Positions 22,432 to 34,500 of a DNA stretch of 64,000 bases are shown here, in pieces; position 1 is the stretch's first letter, and the number at the start of each line of letters is the position of its first letter. Made by a program: the position numbers and the translations under genes. The DNA is from Talinum fruticosum. Its lineage: Eukaryota > Streptophyta > Magnoliopsida > Caryophyllales > Talinaceae. The stretch spans positions 543,001 to 607,000 of the forward strand of contig JAITYX010000065.1 in assembly GCA_021018815.1 (NCBI GenBank). The letters run 5' to 3'. The notes under the pieces were generated by a model. The model had not been told where the DNA came from and did no database searches. It was given only the letters and a program-made list of their open reading frames with translations.

Positions 22432-23039
22432 GTTTGATGTGAAAAGAGAGAGAGAGATAAACTTTTGACGAGAGAGAGAGAGAGAGAGAGAGAATGACAA
22501 AGCTTACTTGAGATGAACTTCACTAAGCTTGAGAGCGACGAGAGTTTCTTTGATCGCAGAGAGCTTACTTCAAGTTTGAGTAATTACGAGAGTGAAAGTA
22601 AGTAAAGAGTAAAGTAACGAAATGAAGGAAAATAGATGTTATTCATAGAGAAATAATCGTCCTTCGATATTCGTTCGACTCGGCTTCTTCAACGGTCACC
22701 TCGGACCGGTGTAACTTTTCCGCTCTGCAACGGTTAGAATTCCAGTGATTGTCTCTCAAAGGCTAGTTGTCCGATCGATACGCGCGAGAGAGAGAAAAAA
22801 GATTTTGAAAGAAATTTATGAAATTCTCCACCGATCTAGAGATGATTTCGAAGTTTGATGTCCATTTTTCTCAAAGTCCGAGTCTAACTCAATTAAGTTT
22901 ACGAGTGAATCGAAATTGTAAACAACTAATAATTATCAGCTCGGTATCACTGGTTCAATCGAACTAATGGCTATTAAAGAAAGTAAGGACACAACACATA
23001 ATCATGCAAAGTAATTTCACTCATAAAAGCACATAATTA
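22432..23039 (-). other. C1 spacer between RNase H and extra ORF, with GA microsatellite
   Basis: A (GA)n run lies at about 22469-22492. A TATA-like 'tatgaataac' context near 22640 is not convincing. No coding signal recognised. The equivalent C2 region is 38540-39060. Confidence 0.5.
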
Positions 23040-23620
23040 TGCATTAATCATGCCAAGCTCATTCCTGATAAAGCAAAAACTGATCCTCACTAAGGGGCTT
23101 AGTAAAGATATTAGCTAATTGAAGATTGGGAGGAATGAATTCAAGATCAATATAACCCTTTTCAGAATGATCTCTCGGAAAATGATACATGACCTCAATA
23201 TGTTTAGTCTTTGAGTGCTGAACTGGATTCTTGGTGATGCTGATTGCACTTTAATTATCACATTTAATTGGAATTGATTTGAATGAAAGTCCAAGATCTC
23301 TCAAGTGTTGCTTTATCCATAAAATGTGAGCATAGCATGCTTCAGCTGAAATATAATAAGCTTCAGCAGTTGATAGAGCTACTGAGTTTTGCTTCTTTGA
23401 GTGCCAAGATATCGTGGATTGACCTAGAAACCGGCGAGCTCCTTAAGTGCTATTTCTATCAACTTTGTACCCAGCATAGTCAGCATCCGAGTATCCAGGT
23501 GAGAGTCGGTTCCGAGTCTCTAGAGTACCACCATAGACCCAAATTCTAAATCCCTATAAGATATCTCGAATATTCTCTTCACCGCAGAGTGAGATGTGAT
23601 TCTTTTTATTAGCTTGAAAT
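23040..23620 (-). pseudogene. pol: Copia RNase H (C1)
   Basis: The minus strand carries SDADYAGYKVDRNST, then GARRFLGQSTISWHSKKQNS and VALSTAEAYYISAEACYAHI, followed by LWIKQHLRDLGLSF and NPVQHSKTKHIEV. It ends with HSEKGYIDLEF and TKPLSED. These are the standard copia RNase H blocks, with catalytic acids around SDADYAG and STAEAYY. Individual stops (after NST and DN) interrupt it. The KPLSED...ELh tail extending past the usual end is SIRE-like. Confidence 0.8.
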
Positions 23621-23639
23621 CTTGCACACAAACATATAC

Positions 23640-24420
23640 TAAACGTTATGTCCGGCCTACTAGAAGTAGGATAGAGTAAAGATCCAATCATACCTTGGTA
23701 GAGTTTCGATCTACTGCTTTACCTTTCTCGTCCGAGTCCAGCTTTATGTCTGTTGCTCATAGGTGTTGCTTGCATGTTTCGCATCTTGAAGTTTGTACTT
23801 CTTCAGCAGCTCCTTGGTATACTTTGATTAACGGACATAGATGCCATCATTGTCTTGCTTGATTTGTAGACCAAGGAAGAAATTGAGTTCTCCTATCATA
23901 CTCATTTGAAATTCTGTCTCATTAACTCGGAAAAATCTCAACACGGAATTTCATTAGTAGCTCCAAAAATTATGTCATCACCATAGATCTAAGAAATAAG
24001 AAAGTCTTTCCCCTTGGTTTTTATAAAAAGAGTCTTGTCAATCTGACCTCTTCTAAAATCAATTTTAACCAAGAAATTGCTCAGTCTTTCATACCAAGCT
24101 CTAGGAGCTTGTTTAAGACCATAAAGAGCTTTTTGCGGTTTGAAAACATGATTTGGAAATTCGAGTTTTGAAATCCAGGGGTTGCTCAACATAGACTTCC
24201 TCTTCAATGAAACCATTGAGAAAAGCACATTTAACATCTTGATATTCATGGTAGATGCAAATGCCAATAAGATTCTAATAGCTTCAATTCGGCAACAGGT
24301 GTAAAGGTTTCCCCACAATCAATGCATTATTCTTGATTGTAACCTTGAGCCACAAGCCTAGCCTTATTTCGACTACCAACCCACCTTCATCCAGTTTGTT
24401 CCTGAAAACCCATTTGGTTC
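23640..24420 (-). pseudogene. pol: Copia reverse transcriptase (C1)
   Basis: Minus strand 23989-24318 includes HVFKPQKALYGLKQAPRAWY with ERLSNFL and KIDFRRGQIDKTLFI, the conserved copia RT block. The catalytic motif appears as IYGDDIIFGATN (23950-23988), YGDD instead of the family's YVDD, preceded directly by a TAG at 23989-23991. C2 has a stop at the same residue (40007-40009). Other stops follow. RT copies element RNA into DNA in virus-like particles; this copy is dead. Confidence 0.8.
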
Positions 24421-24599
24421 CAATGACTCGGGTGGTTAGAAGGTCGTTTGGTTAGAGTCCGGACTTGGTTTCTTTCAAATTGATTGAGTTCCTCTTGCAT
24501 GGCCTCTACCCATTGAGGTTCATTAAGGGCCTCTAGTGCATTTCGGGTTCGATTAATGATATGAATGCAGTGAATACACATAGATTTTGAAGAGAGAAA

Positions 24600-25780
24600 T
24601 GGGTTCTAACCCCACTGTTGATATCGAGATAATATGTTTTCTAGTGGGTGACTAGAAGCATACTTGAATGCTCTACCTATTCTTTGGTTCACAAGATCCG
24701 TCGATTGAATTGGTTGATCTTCGTAGTCCGTTTTGAGTAAGCTTGTTCATCCGATTGACCTTCAACATTCTGAGCTGGTTGTTGAGTCGTCTCATTCCGA
24801 GTCATGTTGTTCGAGTCATTTCATTCCGAGTGACTTTGTTCGAGTGACATTGATTTGATTCTTGATGAGCTCATTTTCATCAAGATCATCATCTCTACCG
24901 AGCTTCGGTTCCGAGAATGTTGACTCACTTGGTTTTTCCTATTCAATCTCATCAAACACAACATGGATGCTTTCTTCCACTTTGTTAGTTCTTTTATTGA
25001 AAATACGATATGCTTTGCTATGAGATGAATAACCAAGAAAAATACCTTCATCCGACCGAGCATTAAACTTGGTCGAGTGATCCTTACCATTGTTGTGAAC
25101 GAAGCACTTACATCCAAATGGTTTGAAGTATGAAATGTTGTGTTTCTTCCCTTTGTAGAGCTTGTATGGAGTTTTCTTCAGGATGGGTCCGATGAGGCAT
25201 CTGTTCAACATGTCGTTTGTTGTGTTGATCGCCTCAGCCCATAAATAGTAGGGTAGATTATGTTCAATCATCATTATCCTAGCTATTTCTTCAAGAGTTT
25301 GGTTCTTCCTCTCCACCACTCCATTTTGTTGAGGAGTTCTTGGTGCTCGAAGTTGTGAGAGATGTCATTCTTGTCACGGAACTCTGTAAATTCCGAGTAG
25401 TCAAACTCCCTTTCATTGTACGTTCAAATCCTCCGGATCTAAGTCCGAGACTCAACTTGGATTTTCTCGCAGAGCTTGCTGAACTCTTTGAATGCTTCAT
25501 TTTTGCGCTTAAGAAAACACACCCGGGTAAATCGTGAGTAGTCATAAACAATAACAAGCACATATAATTTACCTCCGAGACTCTTGACGGGGATTTCTCC
25601 ACATAAATCCATATGCAACATTTCAACCACCTTGGATGTGGAAACAGTTTTCAGAGATTTGAAAGATGATCCGACTTGTTTCCCTTTCGTGCATGCTTCA
25701 CAAATTTTATCTCACTTAAATGCACGAGTTAGGCGAGTCCTCCGACTAAACCATGAGATGCAAGTTTCGTAATAGTATGC
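24600..25780 (-). pseudogene. pol: Copia GAG-pre-integrase and integrase (C1)
   Basis: From right to left on the minus strand: CTKGKQVGSSF (GAG-pre-integrase end), VVEMLHMDLCGEIPVKSLGG then KLYVLVIVYDYSRFT (25439-25640, catalytic core; the second acidic position in vDD is Y), GEEEPNS frame break, then MVERKNQTLEEIARIM with LPYYLWAEAINT, then LKKTPYKLYKGKKHNISYFK and HSKAYRIFNKRTNKVEESIH (24939-25319). Gene order INT before RT confirms copia. Frames change near 25300 and 24940. Confidence 0.8.
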
Positions 25781-25859
25781 ATGCTAACATGACCTAGTCT
25801 ATGATGCCATGTCCATGAATCATCATGAAGAGATGCTTTTAAACAAGATAAATTCTAAC

Positions 25860-26230
25860 ACGGGTCGAAAGAGGAATAGTATAAGTGTTACATGATTTCT
25901 TACCCGAGAGCTTGATTTCCTTGGTAGAATCATCGGAGATATAGCAATTGGTCCGAGTGAATCTTACCTCTTGACCTTTGTCACATAGTTGAGAGATGCT
26001 TGAGCAGACTATACTTTAACCCTTTGACAAGGTATACTGGGCTGACCAGATTGCTTCCTTTTCCAATCTTTCCTATCCTAATTATCTTGCCTTTGCTATC
26101 ATCCCCAAATGTGACTTTTCCTCCCTTGTAATCTTCTAACTCGAAAAGAGTCTTGAATCTCCTAACATGTGGCGTGAGCATCCACCGTCTAGGTACCAAT
26201 GCCCTTTTGTTCTTTTCGAGCCTCCTTCAA
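25860..26230 (-). pseudogene. pol: Copia protease region (C1)
   Basis: The minus strand 25981-26199 reads RRWMLTPHVRRFKTLFELED, where relatives have the D(S)GC..HMTG active site, then YKGGKVTFGDDSKGKI with IRIGKIGKGSNLVSPVYLVK and GLKYSLL. The active-site aspartate and following residues are lost by a small frame change near 26190. The protease would process Gag-Pol. Confidence 0.7.
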
Positions 26231-27960
26231 GTCAGAAACAAACTAACCTTTCTCACTTCCTCCGACGAACCCAAGTAATCGCCTTTAATGTGGTCCTTTT
26301 CGAGTAAGTAAACTCTTCGGAACGCAGATTTGAATAACTTTGGGTTTGATCCGATTCCGAGTCTTCCTTTTAGAGAACCGAGTCCGTGTCTTTTTCTTTT
26401 GAAAAGCTTTTCTTTTATAAACCGGTGGAGAAGGTTTTCTCCTATAAGCTGGTCCGAGCTCAGTCCTCCTTTCATTCTTATGAATGGGATCGTGCTCAGC
26501 CTTCCTAAACTTCACGAGTTCGGAGTTCTTTTTGAAAAGTTCTGAGTAGGAGTTGGATTCCTCATGTTTGTTAAAACCAAGACCTTGTTTTACGAAGGAG
26601 ACACATAGAGATCCCGAGAGCATATCAAGGTTTTTCGACCTTGAGTAAAAGCTCTTGAGACTCGTTGAGCTTTTGCGTCGGTTGCTCATTTTCTCTTCTA
26701 AGTGACTCGGACTCAAGTCTCATTGGATTGAGCACTAGTCTTGAGTTCTCTTATAATAAGTCTCATTTTTTCCAATTCATTTTTTAATGAGATGCTCTCG
26801 AAGTAATTGACTCAAGTTGTTCTTTAAACCGTGAAGAATCAAAATTGGACTTCTCTTCTAAAGTAAAAATATATTTGGCTAAATCAACTTTGAAGAATTT
26901 GAGGAAGTATTTAATTACCTCCTGAGGAATTGTTTCCTCACTATCTCGAGTTATCCGAGTCCGACTCGATTCGGCTTCGAGTTTGAGAGTGCCATCAAAC
27001 ATTTTGAATCATCCGAGTCCTCATCATCTTCCGATGAGTCTTCAGTACTCCAAGTGGCCATCATAGCCTTTTTCTTCTTTCTCGTCTCTCTTCCTTCAGG
27101 GACAGTCTTTGACTATGTGTTCCTTATCGCCACATTCAAAACAGACTGAGTTCTTAGTTAATGATAACTTTGATGGAGAGGAATGTGTACCTTTTCTATC
27201 CTTCTTGTCTTTCTTGTAGAACTCTTCTCTTGGCTTCTTATCCCATCTTTTATGGTTCGAGCATTCTTTTGAAGCCTCTAGCGATAAGTGCCATGGGATT
27301 CTCTTTTGAGTCGGATGAACTCGCATTTACTTCTCTATTTTCTTAGGCCTTCGAGTGCAATGTTCCTTTTAGTTCGACCTCTGCATCCTCCTCTTCCAAG
27401 TGGATCTCATGGGTTAGTAGCTTCCCAATGAGTTCGTCCGGCTTCAATAAGGACAGGTTTTGAGCCTCTTCGATGGCTGTCACCTTGGGACCCCATCTTC
27501 TCTTGGATAGATTTACGAGTATCTTTCTGCGTATTTCCTCGTGGGAAATATTTCTACCTAGAGATTTGAAATTATTGGTAATCTCGGTGAAGTGGATGAA
27601 CATATGAATGATGTTCTCTTCGGCTCCATCTTGAACAACTCATCCTTGTGAAGATATTGGCTTATCTTTGCTTGTCTAACCTGGCTTGTGCCTTCATAAG
27701 TGTTGACAAGCGTGTCCCACACTTCTTTGGTCGTGTCACGGCTGACACTCGATTGTATTTTTCTAAGCTAATGGCGCACATAAGAATGTTCTTTGCCTTG
27801 AAGTTCTTTCGAACTTTTCTACTTCATCAGCGGTATACGACTTTGTTTTGGGCACGAGTCTTGTTTCTTCCATCATTATTGGAATGTAGTTCCCTACTTG
27901 TATGATGTTCCAAACATCTTCATCGTGATCCAGCAGGAAGCATTCCATGAGCTTCTTCCA
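26231..27960 (-). pseudogene. gag: Copia gag (C1)
   Basis: Minus-strand pieces start with MECFLLDHDEDVWNII (27763-27948, the SIRE gag 'W.sf....d...W.iv..G' region). They continue with MFIHFTEITNNFKSLGRN then RKILVNLSKRRWGPKVTAIE (27343-27603) and the zinc knuckle CFECGDKEHIVKDCP, CX2CX4HX4C, at about 27100-27140. A coiled, charged tail spans 26285-27000. Gag forms the particle and binds RNA. At least four frame changes. Confidence 0.75.
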
Positions 27961-28089
27961 AGTGCACGAAATTTGATCCCTTGAACTGTGGTGGTCTCGC
28001 TGGAAGATCTACCTTCATCGAATTCTCCATTGTTCCGAGCCATTTGATCTTTAAACCTTTGGATGGTTAGATCCTTTTTGAAAGGCTAG

Positions 28090-28101
28090 GCTCTTATACC
28101 A
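28090..28101 (-). promoter_or_regulatory. C1 primer binding site, tRNA-Met type
   Basis: The minus strand 'tggtataagagc' differs at one base from TGGTATCAGAGC and sits two bases from the LTR end at 28104. Confidence 0.85.
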
Positions 28102-28103
28102 AT

Positions 28104-29629
28104 TGAAGGTTTGTGCTTGGAGAGACCAAGTCACCCTAGAGAGAGGTGAATAAGGTGATAGGGAAATTTGAACAAGTAATGGAACAATAAAACTAGACAG
28201 AACTGCGAGGAGAGTCCGAGTTTAGATTGAACTCGAAAAGTACTAACTCAAAAATTACGTGGAAACCCTCCTGGGGCAGAAAACCATGGTCAGTGCTAAT
28301 CCAAGCACCAAGTCAAATCCACTATTTTGAATCCACAAAATACAGTAGAGAGACTCAACCAGAATTGCTCCCTTAGACAATTCCTTACAAGACTTTCCTA
28401 GACTTAAAAATTCCCTTATCCGATCTAATACTTCCTAACCGAGGTAACCTTTATAGTTAGGGATAATTTAGCTGAGTTAACCCTTTCAACTCAGTCAAGG
28501 GACCTTACTTAGAAAGTAAGAATGAGTGTTTGTAACAAATTACAAGACCTTACAACTCAAAAAGATGTTAAATACGAGTTGGAGTTGTGAGTAGAAGATT
28601 GAGTATGAAATATAATGACTTTTGCTTAAGTGCGTGTATTGATAGTTGATTCAGCAATCTTCAAGTCTTGAGTGTTAGCTTCTATTTATAAATAACCAAG
28701 CAGATTAGCCATTGTGACTATCTTCCGACTGGAAGTCCTTTGTGACCGTTGTAATGGTTTTTCCGAGTCACTCGGATATTGTCCTTTGAGGTGTGAACGT
28801 TGGGGAACGGCTCTTAACTCCTTTGAAATTCCCAATCCACTGGTGGTGTCCGAAAAGTAGGGTGGAAACCACCGTTGAGCTTAGCTTTGTGGATTTCTAG
28901 TTTTGGCAATAGACAACCCCGACACGAGTGTCTTGTCTTCGGTGGGAAGTAGAAAAAGCCTTGTCTGCTGGTGATTTGACATCTTGAAGCTCGGTTACTT
29001 TTGTATTTCAAAAATAGGATAGCCTCGTTCGAATAAACTACAAAAGTAAATCAATTTGGTTCTCAAAGTATAAAATGCTTTGGTCCAAGATTAGACATAG
29101 ATAATAATTTAATTAAGATAATTAAGTGCATAATTATCCGAGTCCTAAAAGAGCGAAATTTTCTTAGTATAATATACATTATACTCAAATTCCATCCGAG
29201 TTAGTCTACAAGTAAGGCAAGTCGGATAAAGAACATTAGAGTAGAAAGACTTCATCTACAATGCCAATGTTCAAACCAAGCATGCCGACTTAGAAATTTG
29301 AATTAACACAATAATTCAATCAAACTTAGATCATGAAGTCGGACTCGAGTATATACACATTAGAGTGAGTGTTTGAACATGCCACATATCTAAGTGTTGT
29401 CCGAGTGACTCGACTGTGTGTGAGCATATTGTGCTTTTCGGAGTCGATCGGAATCAAGAGAGAACATATGCGATAGTTTCTATAACACTCGTAAAAGATT
29501 CTATATCACTTAGACAAGCTTCTAAGATAGATAGAATGACTTTTAATCAAAACCTTATAAGAGATGAAGTCTTATACCTAATTCCTTGATGGAACTCAGA
29601 ATGATGTATATGTAAGGTCCGAGTCTTCA
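28104..29629 (-). mobile_element. C1 5' LTR with TATA box
   Basis: 1526 bp, starting 'tgaaggtttgtgc' and ending 'gagtcttca'. The minus strand gives 'tatttataaatagaagc' at about 28678-28695, a TATA box in the U3/R position also present in LTRs at 8136 and 54609. The right flank is the gcctt duplication. Confidence 0.85.
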
Positions 29630-29634
29630 GCCTT

Positions 29635-30660
29635 GATCTTGGATGGATCAACTTCATTCCTTTAAGGCCGACAACATAGCCTAACGAGTTTCTGGAGGTT
29701 ACCCCAAAGGCACACTTTTGAGGATTAAGGTGCATGTTATACTTGCTCGGTCTATGGAAGAATGTTCTCAAGCTGAGTAAGTGCCCTGTGCTATCCTTGG
29801 ATTTTACGATCATATCATCTACATATACTTCGGCTTCTTTATAAATCATATCATGTAGTAATGTCATAGCTGTCCTTTGATACATTACACTCGCATTTTT
29901 AGCCCAAATGGCATCACTACATAGCAATAAGTCCCCCATTGGAAATGACTCGAATTAGAATTAGAAACAACATAAGAAGAAGAAATACAAGCCCTAACAC
30001 TAGACTCGGAAGGAGGGTGCGCTCCTAGGCTCATAGCAAATTCTTGGCCCCCTCGGCATCAATCAAAGTGATATGGTTGGACCCTTCTATGTCGAGCATT
30101 AGTGATGAACCTAGAGGGATCAAACTGTGGATGCGGCATAGCTCGTGACAGATCTGAGATAGAATTTCCCTCTAGTTTACTCTCTTAACCAAACAAAAGG
30201 CCGAAAATATTATTTCCGGTAAGACTGGTCCAATCCGATGTGGATTGTCCCTTTTTGAGAAAGTTAGGTGCCTCCTCTTCCAAAATATAGCGAGTCATTG
30301 AAGATTGCCGGACTAAGTACCAGAATACCTCTCTCCTTGATGTAATAGGGCTCAGGAAAACCATAATAAGGGAAATTATCTCCTTCTCTCGAAATTGTCC
30401 ATTCGGGGTATAAGGAAAGGGCCTAATAGAGCGGACTATTTGTGGTGCAGCTCTTTACTTAGATTTCCTACTTGGCTTGAGCTATTTCCTTATTGGTAGG
30501 TTGATAGCCTAGCCCAAAGTTGTAGTTGTTAGTGGGTTCAAGGGGCGGAAAAATAAGGTGGTATGCCTTTCGGCCTACAGACAAGACCTAGAAAGTACCC
30601 CTTCTCCCTAAGCATTGATTGGACACTACAAACTCGTATAATTTTTCTAAGGCAGCGATT
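29635..30660 (-). pseudogene. pol: Tat reverse transcriptase (T1), right of C1
   Basis: Minus strand 29635-29939 contains KNASVMYQRTAMTLLHDMIY, EAEVYVDDMIVKSKD (catalytic YVDD) and YNMHLNPQKCAFGVTS, followed by YVVGLKGMKL before the C1 junction. The N-terminal half (29940-30660) is in several frames, with PYGFPEPYY-like and GLGYQPTNKEIAQ remnants. RT would synthesise cDNA. A local duplication at 30633-30778 further disrupts the frame. Confidence 0.75.
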
Positions 30661-30682
30661 GTTTCAAATCCGTATAATTTTT

Positions 30683-31140
30683 CTAAGGCCTGCAGCAAAA
30701 ATAAGGGTTAAAGGTAAAAGATGCTTTATCCCTTTCTAAGGCAGCGATTGTTTCAAATCCATATAATTTTTCATCACTAGCATTGTGCTCGATCTCCACT
30801 ATAAACTCTTTGGAAATGATGGTAGCACAAAGATTATCCCTGTTAACAATTATGACCTGACCTTTGATGATCATTTGATCTTCCGATGTAGTGTAGAGGG
30901 CACTGCTCGAAGATCGTGTAACCAAGGGCATCTTAGAAGCGATTAAAAGTAGCTGGGATATCTAAGACTTGGAATACAATAATCCTCTCCACTGGCCCAA
31001 TATTGATTGGTAAGGTCACTATTCCCAAGACTATTCTTCTAGAATTATCGTATGCTCGGAGATGAACAGTTTGCTTAGAGAGTTGTTGCTCCCTATTTCC
31101 TAACCTCTTTGTAGTTTGCCAAGGACACACATTAACTACT
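30683..31140 (-). pseudogene. pol: Tat protease region (T1)
   Basis: The minus strand includes KQTVHLRAYDNSRRIVLGIV, TLPINIGPV and FQVLDIPATFN (30933-31130). These match the 'vraYDns.reVlG.i.Lpi.iGP....fqVlDip.sfN.LLGRPWIH' block around Tat aspartic proteases. It is followed by MPLVTRSSSSALYTTSEDQM (30683-30931). The LLGRPWIH end is interrupted at the frame change near 30932. Identity as retropepsin rests on context. Confidence 0.65.
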
Positions 31141-31575
31141 GATCGAGTTGTTTATCAAGGTTAAGGGAACAAATTTTTTAATACAAGTTATAGTTAAATA
31201 AAGAGCATTGTTGTGTACAACACCTTTTTCGGGAGATCCTTTTGATCAAAAATAATTGTTCCGTCCCCACTGTTAACCAATCCTACTACTTCCTCCGGCG
31301 TGGTTTCGGGAGAAACTTGAAACTTACTGAGTGCATCGATCAAAGCTTGTCTATGTTTATGGGAAGTAGATATTAATTGCCAGATAGAAATGTCAGCTTT
31401 TTATTTGTAGAGTTGCTTAAGGATTGAGTCTTCTTTCTTTACAAATTTAGGTTTTTTGGGGCTTCCTGAGTCTATTGTGGACCTAATGGCATGTTGTGTA
31501 ATCTTGACCTATTATTAAACTGAACAACATGGCTCTTAATGTTTCCCAAAAGTCTTCTTCTAAGGGTGGTGTGCC

Positions 31576-33061
31576 CTAGAAGTCGTCATTATTGTTATCA
31601 TTATCTCTCATTTCATAGACATCTTCTTTATCACTTACCCAGAGCCCCTGGATATCCGGATCAAATGATGGTAGATTAAGAAGCGATTGTGACTCATTAA
31701 CATCTTTAATAAAGATAGAAGGATCACAATGACCTAGTGTGGGTTCAATAAAGATGGCTAAGGTGCTTGCTAAAAGGGTTTTTGTTGTTACTCGGTTTGT
31801 GGGCAGCCTTAGGCAAGGGTAATTGGCCACTTGGAAACATATCTTCTTGTTTGTTATTGAATGTCCGACACCATTTAGTATCATGTCCTTGTGCATGATG
31901 GTATTTGCAAAATTTTCTCGCGTCCTAATTCTTGGACTGTTTTGCGGTTTCGATTCTCGCTCTAATAAGTGGAAACTCTATTTTCCCTTTCTCCAAGATA
32001 CGGTCAAGAGCTTGAGCATGGGTAGTATCCATAAGAGTGTAGTCGGTATACCTATTAAGGGCGTTGACATCTCGCACCCTTCGTAGCATTGCCGGCATTG
32101 GAGGTTTTCTTATCTTTGGAATGATAATTACCTCTATATACTTGTTGGAACTTTTGTGGTTGCGGTCGACAATTCTTCTTCTATCGAGTAAACCAGCATC
32201 TCTAAGGGTTGAAAAGTTCATTATAGGTAAGAATTTGAGGTGCTGATTATAATTGGGCTGAAGGTTCTTTAAGATGATACGAACTTTATCTTTCCGGGAG
32301 GGTCGGTCAACCATGTTGGTTGTCTTTGCTCTCTATCCGGTCCGGAAATCGGTGAACCTCTCCTTCTCACCTTGTTTGATTAATTCAAAGTCTCTAAGAG
32401 TAACAGTAGATTTGTTTTATAGGAGTATTGATGAAGGAACTCCTTGCACAAATTTATTGTATTCGCAACCTTGCATGGGTCAACCGCGTTGCGCCACTTC
32501 ATGACATCTATATAAAATGTCCAGGGCGAGATAATGTGGTAAGTATCTTCAGGAATGTTCTTAAGAGTCATTACTCCAAAGAAGTTACGTACATGATGAT
32601 GGGGATTCTCGGAACCTTTGAACTTAATATCGGGCATGGTAAACTTAGGAGGTAGTTTACCCTTAGGAATTGAAGTGAATCCCTTATTATCGAAATAATA
32701 ATTGCTGAACATGGATGACTCCTTCAACATCCGTTCTATTTGATCTATACGGGAATTAGACGGAGTTTTGGATTCGAGCTCGGGAGATTCAGGTTTAGGA
32801 TTATCTATAGAAGATTGATAGGTGGAGCTGGTATAACCTAGCCATTTCCCTTTGCACAAGCTTAGTTTCTTCGACCTCTTCCTTTCTCCTACGTTCAGCT
32901 TCCTCATTTATATGACTAGCCTCCATAGCCCTTATGATGGTCTTAAAATCTCTTGATATAGAGGATATATGTTCCTCTTGATCACTTAACTTGGTTTCCA
33001 CCTTAGCTATATTCTCATTAAGCATACCGAGGCTAAGATACTGTTCGGGATTAGGATCCAT
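31576..33061 (-). pseudogene. gag: Tat gag (T1)
   Basis: A coiled-coil-rich start (MDPNPEQYLSLGMLNENIAK with VETKLSDQEEHISSISRD, 32801-33061) is followed by a frame with RIDQIERMLKESSMFSNYYF, then LPPKFTMPDIKFKGSENPHH and LCKEFLHQYSYKTN (32380-32907). MVDRPSRKDKVRIILKNLQP lies at 31925-32314, and an acidic C-terminal piece ending in DNDNNNDDF at 31576-31896. A zinc knuckle is not clearly seen. Gag would package the RNA. Frameshifts split it into at least four pieces. The N-terminal frame start at 33061 is preceded by the long leader. Confidence 0.75.
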
Positions 33062-34500
33062 TGGAAGGGAACTCTTTTAGGTACTTGTTTTAGAACAAGG
33101 ACTGGATTGTGACGGTGTAGTATGCACTCGAAGTTTTTCACACTGGTGTAGACCGCGGATTAGAAAGAAATGATGATGTGCTGGACTCCTTAGCTAGACG
33201 TTCTAATCTTTTAAAGCTCGGATTCCAAAGATACTCGATTGCCGTAGACTTCCTCATTCTACAGCCCAAAGTATGAGGTTGAGGACTATGTGAGAGAAGA
33301 CCACTTTTAGGAGGAATGGACTTAAATGTAAGACCCGTAGAGACTAAGGATGTTTTTTATTTGGATGCACATAAAGAATGCAATGATGATGTAATATGAA
33401 AATGCTTCTTATATGATAATGTATTTTCCTATTTGAGATGAACTATGGACTAAATGAAAAATGATAATAGCGGACTTATCCATCCTTATATGAAATGATT
33501 TTATTTAGCTAATACGAATAAACTCATCTAATATGAGATGATTTTATTTGGGCTAATGGAAATGGACTCACCTAATATGAGATGATTTTATTTGGCTAAT
33601 GCAAATAGACACACATAATATTGGCTAATGCAAATGGACCCACCTAATATGAGATGATTTTATTTGTGTTAATGTAAATGGACTCACCTAATATAAGATG
33701 ATTTTATTTAGCTAATGCAAATAGTTTCATCTAATATGAGATGATATAAGATGAAATGTGATAATGCAACAGAAAAAATAAAAGAACTAAACAATAAGAA
33801 AAAGGGTGCTTCTAGTAAGACCCTTTCGCAAATAGCAACTACTTAAGCTATTAGAAAGATAATTTTGGAATGACCCGGAAGAATGCAAACAAAGGACCGA
33901 CCCTATTAGGAAGAAGGTATTTTGGCTTTTGGCTAAATGCACATAATGGATTGACTCTAGGAATTTTATTAAAAATTTTATTTTCACCCATGCAAGGGTC
34001 TAAATCAAGTGCTCCACACCTATTCCTAAAGGCTCACAAGCAAAAGATTAAATCTAAAACAAACACACTCATTCAAGCATGCAAATGAAGTATGAGGGAA
34101 AACCTAAAAGTCCAAAAGTTCTATTGCCCTAGAGTTCAAGAGTCCGGATACGTGGTGACACGTAGTCCAAAACTTAGTCCCCCATGGGTTGCACGGATAA
34201 GGATATCGACTAGAATTTCGGTGCCTCTTGGTGAACCAAAAAGGTTTAGCCTAAGATGGCGTGCTACGCCGGAGGAGGTACAGTTCCTTGGTAAATCAAG
34301 CCTAGTTTGGCTTGTCGAGGAACCAGTGGAAGCTTTTCTCCCGAAAGGTTAAACAGTGGGTACAATAAAGCTTTCCGACTGGTCCAAAACAATATTTAAA
34401 CTAATTCAAAGGTTGCTAAATGTACGATGCCTAATGTGAGCACATCATTAAAAAATACTACTCAAATTTTCAAGTTTCGCCCTCTTAATAAATTATTATC
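33062..34500 (-). other. T1 5' leader
   Basis: About 1.4 kb between PBS and gag without coding domains; the short + frames here have no features. It contains the tandem repeat at 33495-33745. T5 has a parallel leader at 51300-52650, with the same order of words ('gcaaatgaag', 'ctaacctaaaaggctcac'-like, 'accggaggaggtac'-like). Confidence 0.6.
33495..33745 (-). repeat. Tandem repeat of about 44 bp in T1 leader
   Basis: Five to six imperfect copies of 'gatgattttatttggctaat' followed by 'gcaaatggactcacctaatat'. One copy near 33615 is shortened. The same unit in diverged form occurs in T5 at 51700-51925. Confidence 0.8.

Larger units (their letters stand above)
18772..29629 (-). mobile_element. 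SIRE-like Ty1/copia element C1, complete ends, 10.86 kb, inside T1 pol
   Basis: LTRs at 18772-20235 and 28104-29629 both open 'tgaaggtttg' and close '...gtcttca' on the + strand. Flanks are gcctt (18767-18771) and gcctt (29630-29634), an exact 5-bp duplication, and the T1 RT frame is continuous across it (KIKA on one side, KAIKEI on the other). Minus-strand order is LTR, PBS, gag, protease, integrase, RT, RNase H, an extra ORF, PPT, LTR. Integrase ahead of RT defines copia. The extra 3' ORF and the KPLSED tail of RNase H point to the SIRE lineage. Across 19161-19348 versus 28491-28677 I count about 11 differences, mostly transitions. Confidence 0.9.

Noticed and set aside
22469..22492. GA run as a regulatory GAGA site
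   Set aside because: Simple microsatellite in a copia spacer, not shared with C2.
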